From positions 3,472,001 through 3,536,000 of the forward strand of contig OU452228.1 in the NCBI GenBank assembly GCA_911728455.2: a DNA stretch of 64,000 bases, given 5' to 3'. This DNA comes from Marthasterias glacialis (taxonomy: Eukaryota; Echinodermata; Asteroidea; Forcipulatida; Asteriidae). Positions 42,175-53,676 of the stretch are shown piece by piece. Position 1 is the first letter of the stretch. Every line of letters starts with the position of its first letter. A program made the position numbers and the translations under genes. The notes under the pieces are model-generated. The model saw only the letters and a program-made list of their open reading frames with translations, was not told where the DNA came from and ran no database searches.

Positions 42175-45017
42175 ATGAGGGAACAACCTCACCTCATAAT
42201 CATCTAGGAGTCAGTTATCGCATTCTGGTCTAGAAATGTCAAGATGATGCTTTGAAGAGGGGGAAATTGAGAAAAACAAAATGTGGACAAAATTGTCATG
42301 TCCATAACGCTACATTTCAGACAGTAAAACAAAAATCAGGGACACAATCTAATAATACTTGTCATCATTCTTGGTCTGGATGTGCAGGGGCAGGTGCAAC
42401 CTCCTTCCGCCTTTGTAGCTTGCTCTCATTGCTGAGCTTGTTGGTCATCACAAGCTTCAGCATGTCTGGGGTGGCATCCTGAAACTTGGTGGTGTCATAT
42501 GCTGTGAAAGAATAAAAAACTCCATGTAAGCTTTAATTGCTGTAAACTGACATTCTCTCGCGATTAAGTTAATCAGCTAATCAATTAATCAAATCCCTCC
42601 CTGCTTGTTTTTGAGAGGCATTCTTCCTCAGTCTGTCAGTGAGTGAATAGTGTGCATTGTTTTCGTTTTGATTTTTTCCCCAAGTTTTTTTTTCATAAAG
42701 CTATGGTATTTGCAAACTTTAAGCACTTAAAATGTTTTAAGCAGTTGCTCATTTTGTTCAAATGTCATTATGGTTAACTGCTGGTTAACTGTCCCAGTTA
42801 ATATAGATACAAAATAATCTGCAGCTGAACTTAGTTTAGCAAATGACCTCCATTTTTTATGTTACATGACTCAGAAGTGGGATCAGTTAAAATGTGATAC
42901 AATTGACATACCTATTATGGCTTCAACCTTGGTTTTGCTCAAGGCTGGCTTTGCAAACCCTTTGGTGTTCTTGCCTCCAGTCAGTGAGTGTGAGGCAAGC
43001 ACCTCTCTGCCGAACAGGAGCACCATCAAGTCACTTGTAAGCTTGCGGGGATCGGAAGAGTTGCATCGCAACAACAGCTTCTTTTTTACTTGAACATTGG
43101 AGCTCAGTTCAACCTGTGGAACAAAGAAGTGAAAACACATTTGTATTATGATCTTGTGACACCTTGTATCAATCTCTCTATTTAGACTGTGCAAGTCCCG
43201 CGCGTATCGACAATGAGAAAACAATTCAAATGAAGACTATAAATGTTTTGAAATCAAGTTTGTTTTTATTTCTATTTTGTTTTAAATTCTTATAGATAAA
43301 GTACAACAATTTGTTGTGAGTAAAATTTCAGTTTTTTTTAAATCAATACAAGTTTTTCTTTTAGCTATTATTAAGACAAACTTAATACTTGGGACAAGAA
43401 TGCTTATTCGATCTGAACTTTTTAAAACCCATTTTGTAAATCATGCCTGAATGTCAACAACCACTAAAACCTGGATTATATGCGCACACGCAATGGTCGC
43501 GTGGGTGTAGTGATGCTCCACGTATCCGACGATTATCATCGCGCGACCAAAACCAGCATCTAAAAGTTTAATGTCAGGTTTTAGGCAAAACCCTTCATTG
43601 TTACAAGTAAATCGGAAACAGATGTCACGTTTCACGTTCTTTATTTCTTTTTGATTCGTGATTTTCTTGAATCTATTTGGTGTTCAAATTACTAAGCTTT
43701 ACGTTCCCATCAAAATATGGCCACAAATTACTTTAAATTTAAGTTTGATGAAAGAAAATGCGGCACACATAAAACTCCAAAAAAATATAAACCTAAACTA
43801 ATGGGAAGAATGTAAATCATTTGTGCAAATCAAGTATGAATTAACCAACTACCACTAATACAATACAGGTTGGGTAATAAAAAAAACTTCAAGTTTAGTG
43901 GGCTAACCTTCGAGAAACAACAACTGACTCCTCAGCCTCTCTTTCTCATCTCTCTCTTTCTTTATTTGGATTTTGAGATGCGCAATGCTCTGTTGTTGTT
44001 CCCTGTTTTTTGCCATCTCATCTTGAAGACGCGCAGTTGCAGGTATGTTGTCTCGATCATCAGATGACATCTCAGCAGCTTGCTGTAGAAATAAAAATGT
44101 TAGCACTTATGCATCAGAACTCTTGTTCAGTATATACACTCCCTTTTATTTTCAGGTACAATGCAAGTAATTTGAATGGGAACAACTACTTAAAACTAAA
44201 GCACAGTCTTTCAAAGAAGTATTTGTGACCGGCTCAAATTTGTCTTAACGTAAATTACCAGCCACTCATCTACTTTCTTTTTTAAATAACTACACCCACA
44301 TGCTTTTTGTGCTGAACAAAATTTAAAAAAATAAATAAACAAACTACATACATGTACATGCTCAATAAAGTAAAGGAACAGGTAAAAAGGAAAAAGAAAA
44401 AATTAGGACAATTTTAGAAAGCATTCCTCTGCCTGTACCATACCTCAATTTCGTTTGATTTGGTCTGCAACTGCTGTCGCAGTTCTCTAGCAAGACTTGT
44501 CCCTTGCTGCACTGACATATTATTCTTTTTGTCTGTCACATTATTTGCATTCCTTTTTTTCTTGGCCTAAAGAAGAAAAACACCATAAAGTATAAACGTT
44601 AGATGTTAAAACGTTAGATGTTAAATTAGCATCGGGATAAGCATTCATACGAGGAAGAAAAAAGATTGTTAACATGTATATGTACATGTAGCTTTGAGCG
44701 ACAAGTCTACTATGCATTATTCACACTTAGCAATTTTGCATATGAATATGTAATGCACTGGGCATGCTCACTTGCTTTTAAAAAAACCTCTGTGATAAAA
44801 AAAACACCATGGGTACGACGAAGAGGGTTTTTAAAAACTAAGTGAGCATCAGAAGTAAGGCATACAGTACTGTTTGAAGTGAATGGAACGCGCTGGACAT
44901 GCTTAGTTGCTGTTAGTGTTATCAAACCATCCGTTATGAAAACTCACTGTGGGTAGAATGTTTCCCATAAAATAAATATATCATAGATCGATTGTATCTT
45001 AATTTCATGTAAGACTT

Positions 45018-45229
45018 GGCCCAATATTTTCAAGCTGTTTAGCAGAAAAATCTGCCTAGCAAAGTTTTATGCTTAGTTTAGCAGAAGTTAGCAGGGCTAA
45101 GTATCAGCGTTAAACAATAGTCCCTACATGGTAGTTTGACTGGCGACTTGATTCTGCTAAGCAAGGTCTACAGGTTCTGTGCTTAACATGATTTTGTGCT
45201 TGACAATAACACTGCATTGTGAAATTGGG
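45018..45229. mobile_element. GGCCC-ended MITE copy 2
   Basis: Starts GGCCCAATATTTTCAAG and ends TGTGAAATTGGG; the interior is rich in TTAGCAGA/GCTAAGC, like the neighbouring copy. It lies in an intron of BEN gene 2. Confidence 0.65.
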
Positions 45230-45234
45230 ACAGA

Positions 45235-45438
45235 GCCCAATTTCATAAAGCCTGTAAGCACAACATTTTGTTTAGCACAGAAAAATGTTGCTTAGCTGAA
45301 ACAAGATAACCAGCCAAATTTTCATAAAGTTTATATTATTGTTTTGACTGTCCCCCCACTCAACATGCTCAACTTTGCTTAGCAAAGAAATGTGATGAGC
45401 AGTATTTTCTGCTTAATAACAGTTTTATGAAATTGGGC
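45235..45438. mobile_element. GGCCC-ended MITE copy 3
   Basis: Starts GCCCAATTTCATAAAG and ends TTATGAAATTGGGC, an exact inverted pair. Same family as 10027-12814 and only 5 bp from copy 2. Confidence 0.75.
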
Positions 45439-45712
45439 CCTGCAGCTGCTGGTCAAAACAATTCAAGTAAATTTGTATCATCGACATCGGGTGAATCATC
45501 CAAGATAGTTACTAGGGCTAGGCCTACATAACATAGGCTACATTTCAATACACAAAACTTTGACTCGAATATAAAACAAACCTTCTGTGTTGTCTCTTCT
45601 TCAGAACTTTCCGACTCAGAGTCGCTTGAGGATATTGATGATACCCTCCTCATGCTTGTGATCCTAGTTGAGGGGTATTTCTTTCGCTTTCCCCTACCAG
45701 CTGATTCAACCC

Positions 45713-46215
45713 TTACACAAATTTACACAAGCTTGCCGGCAAGCTAGTAACTAGCTTGTACACAAATTTACACAAGCTTGCCAGCAAGCTAGTAACTAGC
45801 TTGTATCGTTCCAAATATGTAAATGAGGGCAAGCTTGCGGCAAGCTTGTTGTGAGCTTGCAGCAAGCTTGCCGGTGAGCTTGCTGCAAGCTTGCCGGGGA
45901 GCTTGCCGGTGAGCTTGCCGGTGAGCTTGCCGGGGAGCTTGCTGCAAGCTCACCGGCAAGCTTGCTGCAAGCTCACCGGCAAGCTTGTTGTGAGCTTGCC
46001 AGCAAGCTTGCCAGGGAGCTTGCCGGGGAGCTTGCCCTAAATCAGATTTTTGGTTACTAGCTTGCAGCAAGCTTGCGGACAAGCTTGTCAAGCTGGTAAC
46101 TAGCCTGTTTTGTTCCAAATATTTAAATTAGGGCAAGCTTGCCAGTGAGCTTGATGTAACAAGCTTGCCACAATTAAGCTTGCCTTACTTTAGATATGTG
46201 ACACATTAAGCTTGC
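45713..46215. repeat. AAGCTTG-rich palindromic repeat array 1
   Basis: GCAAGCTTGC and GAGCTTGCCGGTGAGCTTGC-type units with irregular 8-12 bp spacing. AAGCTT is a palindrome. Confidence 0.9.
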
Positions 46216-46660
46216 GCAGGTTGCAGCAATCTTGCAGACAAATCATCAGTCAATTAATGCACACTGCACTAAAATATTAACAGGAACAATCGTGTTGTTT
46301 TATTATTCCTATAGTTGGGTTCTTTCCCTACAGCGTTTAAGATAAATAAACGACTTTGCATAGATTGAATTTAAATTCTTGACATACGTCAATCCTGAGG
46401 TATTTGCCTTTTAAAAAAATATTTATTTATTTATAAAAATACACTGAAGTAAAACTTAACACAAACAAAACAGCAAAAACTTGAGATAAACTGTTTGCTG
46501 CTAACACATAAATTATTGCGACGTGGCATAATATGGGCATGTCGTTGGCAAACCTTCAAATTTGGCAAACCATGAACCAGTTTTTGAACTGATACCGACT
46601 CTGAAAAACATTTCTCTATGAAGAACTGCGCTAGCTTTGGTTGTGTACTTACAGTATCCC
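46216..46660. other. Non-coding spacer between AAGCTT arrays
   Basis: AT-rich; nothing recognised. Confidence 0.35.
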
Positions 46661-47030
46661 CTTACACAAATTTGCACAAGCTTGCTGGCAAGCTTGTAAT
46701 AAGCTTACCGGCAAGCTTACCACAAGCTTGCCAGCAAGCTAGTAACTAGCTTGTATTGTTCCAAATATTTAAATTAGGGCAAGCTTGCAACAAGCTTGCG
46801 GCAAGCTTGTTACAAGCTTGCCAAAATTTGAGATGGTTTACATCGTACAAGCCAGTTACGAGCTTGCTGCAAGCTTGCTGCAAGCTTGCGGTAAGCTCGC
46901 CGACAAGCTTGCTCTAATTCCAACATTTGGAACAATATAAGCTAGTTACCAGCTTGCTGCAAGCTTGCGACTAGTGACCAGTTTGCAGCAAGCTTGCCAT
47001 AAATTTAAATATTTAGAATACAAGCTACGC
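46661..47030. repeat. AAGCTTG-rich palindromic repeat array 2
   Basis: Same motif as array 1, more diverged, with blocks such as GTTCCAAATATTTAAATTAG shared with array 1. Confidence 0.85.
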
Positions 47031-47588
47031 CATGATTGAAGAAAGCATGCGCTGCAGACGTTTTTTTTTAGCCGGCAACTTTTAAATCATGCAAAGGCAT
47101 TGCATATACAGACGCTTGTAAATTCAATTGAACTCAAAGAAATTGGAAAAGTTGAAAGATTGCAAACATTTCACCATCGATAAATTTAGTAGTTAACTTG
47201 TATTTACTTAAGTATAGTTCAGGCCAAAATTAAGGAGAATGTTATAGTCAAATAATTCACACTGCACTAGCTTGTGAACAGCAACAAATGAGTAGTTTTA
47301 TTATTTTTGGTTGTTTCTTTCCCTGTACATGTAAATAAAAATAACAAATATGAGATATTTTATAGTGCACACAATGCAGGAGCCTCTTATGCGCATGTAC
47401 AGTGTTTACGATATTTATAAACCCTTGACGTATATAAATCCTGAGACAGAGGTGTTTGCCTTTTCAGAAAATAATGAAGTAAAGTCAAATAAATTAATAA
47501 AACAATTATTTACCTCTGCAAGACTTGCATGAAGGAATTAGGACGGTGAAATGCAGTTGTGACAACCAAAATCAGCTGTTGCATTTTT
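47031..47588. other. Non-coding, no recognised feature
   Basis: AT-rich spacer. A 60-codon plus frame at 47350 has no family resemblance. Confidence 0.35.
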
Positions 47589-47830
47589 AAAGGCACTGTA
47601 CACTATTGGTAATCACTGTTAGCATAAAAACTTACTTAAAGGCAGTGGACACTATTGGTAAATACTCAAAATAATTATTAGCATAAAACCTTACTTGGTA
47701 ATGAGTAATGGGGAGAGGTTGATAATAAAAATCATTGTGAGAAACGGCTCCCTCTGAAGTAAGATAGTTTTCGAGAAAGAAGTAATTTTCCACTAAAATA
47801 TATGAATTGATTTCAAGACCTCACGCATGA
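47589..47830. mobile_element. Interspersed repeat fragment, two overlapping heads
   Basis: AAAGGCACTGTACACTATTGG at 47589 and AAAGGCAGTGGACACTATTGG at 47638 are successive copies of the same 5' end. The second continues with GTAATGGGGAGAGGTTGATA and GAGAAACGGCTCCCTCTGAA. I recall this as a common echinoderm (starfish) interspersed repeat. Its inner partner resembles 35166-35513. Confidence 0.6.
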
Positions 47831-47908
47831 GGTCACAAAAGCAGAATTGACAGTTGGAAGGGTCTCTATACTACTGGTAAAGCACAAAACAGAATAACAG
47901 ATGGGGGC

Positions 47909-50900
47909 CTAAAGTGAGGAGTTTTTCCTGTGAAGGGATCTTCGGGTTGTTGCACATTTCTGATTAATCTTATCATTGAATTCCTTGGACGTCATGCACG
48001 GTTGTCCATTAGGTAACTTGAACTTGCGAAGTACACACTCTAGAAAACAATTGGCAAGAGAAGTTTGTGTTTAGTCAATGTGTAAATATAAAAGGTTATG
48101 GTACAGCTATCATCATGGCCCCATAACGGTTAAAGTGTACTCGGTGCTCTATGGGGCTGCAGAAGACAACATTCAAAAGGTACTCAAATCCAAGACATTC
48201 TCCATTAAGAACAGATGTCTTATATCATAACGCTGATGTAAATTTTTCGTCATTACTTTGGATACAAAAAGGTAAATGCAGTTCTTTATTTTATTGTAAA
48301 TAACTTTCATAGTAAGCTGAAAATTTCAAGTTTGGCTTCACCATTACTCTTGTAAAGAAATGATGCATTCACTTAATTAAAAAACTGTGCTTGTATTCTT
48401 CAAAACATAAACCGTTCTCAAATACATTCAAATGTTGAATGGAACCTTCCAGGAAATAGTTACAGATATGATACAGGATTGGTAATGATAACAAACATCT
48501 GAAAGCTTTGTTTTTAAGGTGATATGAAATCTGTCATCTTCAATAAGAACGTAACTGAAGACCTCAAAATAAATATACTGATTTTAATATGCAACGTTGA
48601 AGCAATGCATGAATATGAATTGGCACAAAGCAACTGATAAAATATAAACAGTTTGTTCTGTGTTTTTTTTCTCAAAACCTTGAAGAAATGTTTCTGTGTA
48701 ATCTGAAAACTATCAGATTGAAAGAACACATTCTTTAAACAATTTTTTTTTATCATACCTGTAAAGTATGGCTTAAAAAATAAAGTTGCAGGCATATCTT
48801 GGAATAATTTCATTTCATTCTCTGTGAACTCCAACAAATAAAAAAAGAAACAAAAATTACCTTTAATTTCTTGTAATTTCTGTGCATCCAGGGGCACGTT
48901 AGCAGATTCACTCTTGCGATTAACCGCCTGCCTGGAGCCACAGGCATTGCCTCGGGCAAGGCAACTCTCTCCAAAGACAGCTAGTAGCAAAGCAGATAGC
49001 AATGACTCCTTGGAGGTGCCTTTTGAGAAAGCAACCCTTTTGTCCTGCTCCTTCAATAGTGGTAATCCTCCAGAATACAGTGGGATTAAGATCTGTGAAA
49101 TAAAATAATAAAGTCTCTATGTTAGCAAGGATGTGTTTATTGACAGTGTCTTGTCCAGAAGCCACCTGTTCACAGTGGATGGGTAAAGCAAAATTTTGGC
49201 CAGACTTGTATGGGTGCCTCTTTGGCCCCAAAACCATCTTATCATTATTGTATTTACTTTCGCAAGGAAAATGTGGATAGACACTTTGTCAATCCTAAAC
49301 AAGACACTGTTTCTCAATCTCTTAACATTAAAACAATTCTAGTGAGGAAAACTTTTTGCAAAATTTCCTTTTCAATAAAGGCACTGTAAGCAAGTGTGTA
49401 GAATTGTGATCTTCATAGGCTATTTGGGATAGAGATTGTACACAAGGGATGTTTGCACATAGTAATACAGCACAGGCTGGTTTGGGACCAGGGAAAAAAA
49501 CATGTTTTAATCGGGACCTTGTAATTTTCGAGCTTGTACTACTAACAAGAGTCCGCTATAGTCAATTACCTCATCTGATGTTGGGGTCATGGAAGACTCT
49601 TCATTAGGGATGTCTTGGCGGATTGGTTTTGGCAGGATGGCTTCATAGGTGACTTTGGCAGGTGGAGGTGGGTTTGGCAGGATGGCTTCATAGGTAACTT
49701 TGGCAGGTGGAGGTGGGTTTGGCAGGATGGCTTCATAGGTGACTTTGGCAGGTGGAGGTGGATTTGGTTTTGGCAGGATGGTGACTTTGGCAGGTGGAGG
49801 TGGGTTTGGCAGGATGGCTTCATAGGTGACTTTGGCAGGTGGAGGTGGATTTGGTTTTGGCAGGATGGTGACTTTGGCAGGTGGAGGTGGGTTTGGTTTT
49901 GGCAGCTGGCTTGTGGAATGGCAGGACTGTAGCACTGATGTAAACTCTTGCATGAGTTTAATCTTTTTGGGGGTGATAGCTAATAAAAAAAACCACTAAC
50001 GATATTACTCATTTTACAACCATAGAATTACCACTGTAAAAATGTAACTAAATGGAAACGACATTGCCTTAATTTTGGCACATTACATATTTGGTGATGT
50101 ATTTTCTCCTTTTGTTTTTCCTCCCTTGAGGAGATGAGCAAGTTTATTAAGTCAAACCTTTAAAAAATCCTGACGGGCTGTGGATTTGGTTATTATTTTT
50201 GGTACAAAGTGAACCTACCGGATGTTCTAATTTAACAATGGTGAGGGGGTTAAGGTTTAAATCCTTAAAGATGCTATGTCAGATTTTTGCCCCAAACATT
50301 AAAAAATAGTTTTTTTGAGTGAATGGTATTTCAAGATGTATCACCCGCTCTAACAAAAAAGTTTAACTTTTACTTTTAATGGTCAGGAACCATGACAAAA
50401 ATTTAAAACGTTTCTTATAAAACACATAAGAATTGGTCACGTGATATATTGTCGGGATCCCGACAAAAACTAATTTTGAGCACTTTATTTCACTGCTACT
50501 AATAATTGGCGGACTTTTACGAGCAATGGCTCAAATGAAAGCTTGTAACTTTCCCGACCCCCATCAAATTACATATTGAATTTTAAATCAAAATTTTTGG
50601 GTCAAATCGGCCAAAAATTTGACATAGCATCTTTAATCACAGGCCTATAAAGCAGACTTTCAGTTTTATTTCAAGGAAATGTCTATCTTACCAACACTGA
50701 AGGGAAGGCCTGTTGCAGACTTTTGACTCAGCTGCATGATTTCTTCATTTTTCTTCTTCACCTCATCATGCAGCTGTCTGATTTGGTTGTCCCTTTCTGC
50801 CAGCTGCTCTTTCAGTTTTGAAATGACTCTGTCCTCCATGCTCTGATGACCATGTTTAACTTCAGCATCTGGTGGCTTCATACAGAGAGAAAAAACATCA

Positions 50901-50980
50901 ACAGTATGAATATAGGTTTTCTTGATATCGATATGTTGTACTTCAACAGAGACAAACAATTGCCTGGGATCAAGGATGGT

Positions 50981-51011
<31 letters not shown>

Positions 51012-52835
51012 CGGAAGGGGTCCCGCCACCAACGCGCCACCTACGTTGAAAATAATCTCATTCGGCTCTCGTGACTTGGACCGGTCGAAGCTTTACGTAC
51101 AATACCTATTGTGCAAACGCCGAGCATAATACACGTACATTTCCTATGTACAGTATGGTAAAGATTTGAATACACAGTTGCTACCCGCTGCACGCTGGCG
51201 GCTGTTAGCTGCCTGGACGGGTCCATTTTATCAGAGGGAGTTGTTATCTCTAAATGTAAATTCACCAAATCTTTACACTAGAGAACATCGTAAATGTTTT
51301 TTGTGTGTTGCCAACTGCTTCAGTAATTTAATAATTTAATACACAACATATATTTGACCAGTATGAACATAGAATCTTTGTGTGGGGTGTTGTATAGGGC
51401 CTACTTTGTACTTAACCATCTTGACAACAAAGCAAATTGTTGGATTTTTGTTTATTGTCCAGAAACAAATGCTCAGTTAAATGTTGATGCCTACCTTTAC
51501 AGTGAACATTTCTCTACACAAAGCTTGCTGCACGTTTAATTTGTCTGCAGTGGCCTTGAGCTTCTCGCCTTTGCTGATGCTAGTCTTTACACCCACTGCG
51601 GACTTTGGTTTAGCAATCTTGCTGGTCTTTGACTTTGGTTGTTGCTCTTGACTGTCTTGACTAGTGACGAAATCTGGCATCAAAGATTGTTTGCGGCTGC
51701 GTTTGGTGCTGCTGGTTGATTGAACATCTGTGGTGTCATGCCTATCCCCAGGCCCAGCAAACTCTTCCATCGAGAGCAGCAGTCTCGCTTGCTCATCCTG
51801 GAGCTCTTTCTTACTCTCTGTGAAGTTTAATTCAACAAACGTATGGATGTAGGGATGACTATTATTACAACAAAATCTATAACAAAGGAGGAATATGCTC
51901 GAGTAAATCAGTCTGGTTCCCATAGTCAATCGTAACAGTTGATAGTTTATGTTCTTAAGTTGTTGAAGAAACCAAACCCAATAATGATAATGCGTCTTAG
52001 AGTTTGACATATCAAGAATACAGTAGGTGATTTTTGAGATTATGTTTGGTCTTTTTGTCATTTTGAGGCATTTTTTGTGGCTGGGTGTCACGAAAAAAGG
52101 AAGGCATCGTGAGGAGCGACTGCGTCCGACTGGGGCGCTAGTCATGCTATAGACCCGTAAACGTGGCCAAACATACTCCGTTCCTCCGTCATTTGGCCAC
52201 GGACCTATACACGGTGACATGTTTCGACATTGAACGAAAAAAAACAGGCGTTTTTTCCCCCTAATTTTGTCCCATCCGTAAAATTTCTAACACAAATGTT
52301 GCCATTCAAATCTGTTATTCTAATGCCATGGAAGTGCCCTTTGATTTGAAACATACAAATGCCCTTTTTACCCAAGACAAAATGGCCTTGCCCCTCTAGT
52401 GACGAAATTTGAGGCCTGAAATTTGTCTTTGTTCAACCCAAAATCATTTAAAATTTCAGTGTACCCTGTCATGCTTGTTGTACCTCCATGTTGTGACTTT
52501 TGGTTTATTATTTGATGAGCCCCCCCCCCCTATATAAACCAAACAACAGACTGACATGACTGAATATCCACTCATGACTTACCACTGATTTTGATGAGTT
52601 TCCCGGGATATTTCTTGCCGTCTTTCAACCGTATTTCAGAGACGGTACCCTCCTTTCTTAGGTCTGTGCGAACGCTGACGATGTTTTCTATGCTAACTTG
52701 CTTATCGTTGATCCAGTAAACCAAACACCACGTTTTGGATTTTGACGATGGTGCTTTTGCTTCGAAGGGATTAGACCGAGGCTCCAGCCCAAACAACTCT
52801 TTCACAACAATGCTAGAGCGACTAGCGTGTGCCAT
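47909..52835 (-). CDS. BEN-domain protein gene 3, complete, seven exons
   Basis: Exons 52583-52835, 51495-51817, 50692-50875, 49570-49979, 48861-49092, 48759-48821 and 47909-48039 all have GT-AG borders and compatible phases, giving 1596 nt or 531 residues from ATG at 52835 to TAG at 47909-47911. Order: an N-terminal module (TWCLVYWINDKQVSIENIVS, KKYPGKLIKIS), a Ser/Lys-rich linker, a coiled coil (LKEQLAERDNQIRQLHDEVK), a Pro-rich repeat (PPPPAKVTYEAILPN), a BEN domain (SKESLLSALLLAVFGESCLA, NVPLDAQKLQEIK) and a basic C-terminus (KINQKCATTRRSLHRKN). A DNA/chromatin-binding, probably nuclear role is inferred from BEN. It is divergent from the transposase at 53677, with 841 bp between starts. 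Confidence 0.85.
49612..49910. repeat. 42-45-bp coding minisatellite in BEN gene 3 exon 4
   Basis: GGCAGGATGGCTTCATAGGT followed by GACTTTGGCAGGTGGAGGTG recurs six to seven times with in-frame length variants, encoding PPPPAKVTYEAILPN and PPPPAKVTILPKPN on the minus strand. All variants keep the frame. Confidence 0.9.
50983..51011. repeat. G29 homopolymer in an intron of BEN gene 3
   Basis: An uninterrupted run of 29 G. The second copy of this region has G20, AGA, then G6. Confidence 0.95.
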
Positions 52836-53676
52836 TTTAACCTATTGACCTGCTTACAAAGGTCTATAGACATAGGTTTCAATTTTATGAAAGAAACAGA
52901 TTACAAAGGTCAATAGAACTGGGTTACAATTTACAATACGAAAGGAGTAGTAAACTGCAAATTTGCCAATTGAACAACGCGCCCTTTTCCCCCGCCCACG
53001 GCCGACCGACCGGTGTGACGACGATGACGTGTTAGCCGCATGACCATTAATATAGATAGGGGAAATAAAACGATACCGATAAAAAATGCATTGACGTTTT
53101 TTGTATACCAAAAGCCAAACTGTGTGTTACTTGTTTATTTGTAATATATTTATTGATGCAATATGTAAAGTGATAAACAATGAAGGAATGCATCCCGTTA
53201 ATATTTTTTTTTAAAGATCACACTTTTAATACACCCTCCAAGAAGTGGTCGCTCCCAGAACAGTTTCACTACCTCTCAACGTGTGACACGTGACATCCGC
53301 CCCGCGAAATCCCAGGCCCATTCATCATGCGATGATCGTGATCCGATCATGTGATGCCTTCGTGCTCAATGCGTGCTAATGATAAACTCGTACACGAGCG
53401 AGCCAACTCGTACACATGTGTCGACTCGTCGATCGTAGTCAGCTTGCCCATGACGAGTTGGTCCGGACACGTGTGACGATAACACGATGCGGTCGGTGTG
53501 TGTACATGTACTGTACACGTACTATGTGCGCATGCATGTCGGCCATTTACTGCTGGTTGTTGTGTGGTGGTGACTTAATACGTCGTACATGTACAAAATA
53601 AGTCCTAATCCAGAATTACACTGCCAATTCTAATTCTCTAGGCCGAAAGTAATTGGCCTAAATTAGTACTATCAAA
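52836..53676. promoter_or_regulatory. Divergent intergenic region between BEN gene 3 and the tnp2-like transposase
   Basis: An 841-bp spacer between two oppositely oriented start codons. It contains a GC-rich stretch (52975-53040) with CCCGCCC and TGACGTG (CRE-like) motifs, so a shared bidirectional promoter is possible. No TATA box is clear. Confidence 0.35.

Larger units (their letters stand above)
42365..45700 (-). pseudogene. BEN-domain protein gene 2, partial, exon phases not fully compatible
   Basis: Exons with good splice sites: 45582-45700 (GKRKKYPSTR, then Ser/Glu-rich), 44444-44566 (basic, then RELRQQLQTKSNEIE), 43908-44082 (coiled coil, AKNREQQQSIAHLKIQIKKE), 42912-43113 (BEN: VELSSNVQVKKK, KLTSDLMVLLFGREVLASHS, ALSKTKVEAII) and 42365-42501 (PDMLKLVMTNKLSNESKL, stop). 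The first three and the last two join in frame. The coiled-coil exon ends in phase 1 while the BEN exon starts in phase 0, so a linker exon is missing or the gene is broken. The Tyr/Trp-rich N-terminal exon seen in gene 3 is also absent; AAGCTT repeats lie directly upstream. Confidence 0.7.

Noticed and set aside
50666..51040. A separate 124-aa protein starting with a Pro run
   Set aside because: The N-terminal part is intron sequence over the G29 tract; only 50692-50875 is exon 3 of BEN gene 3.
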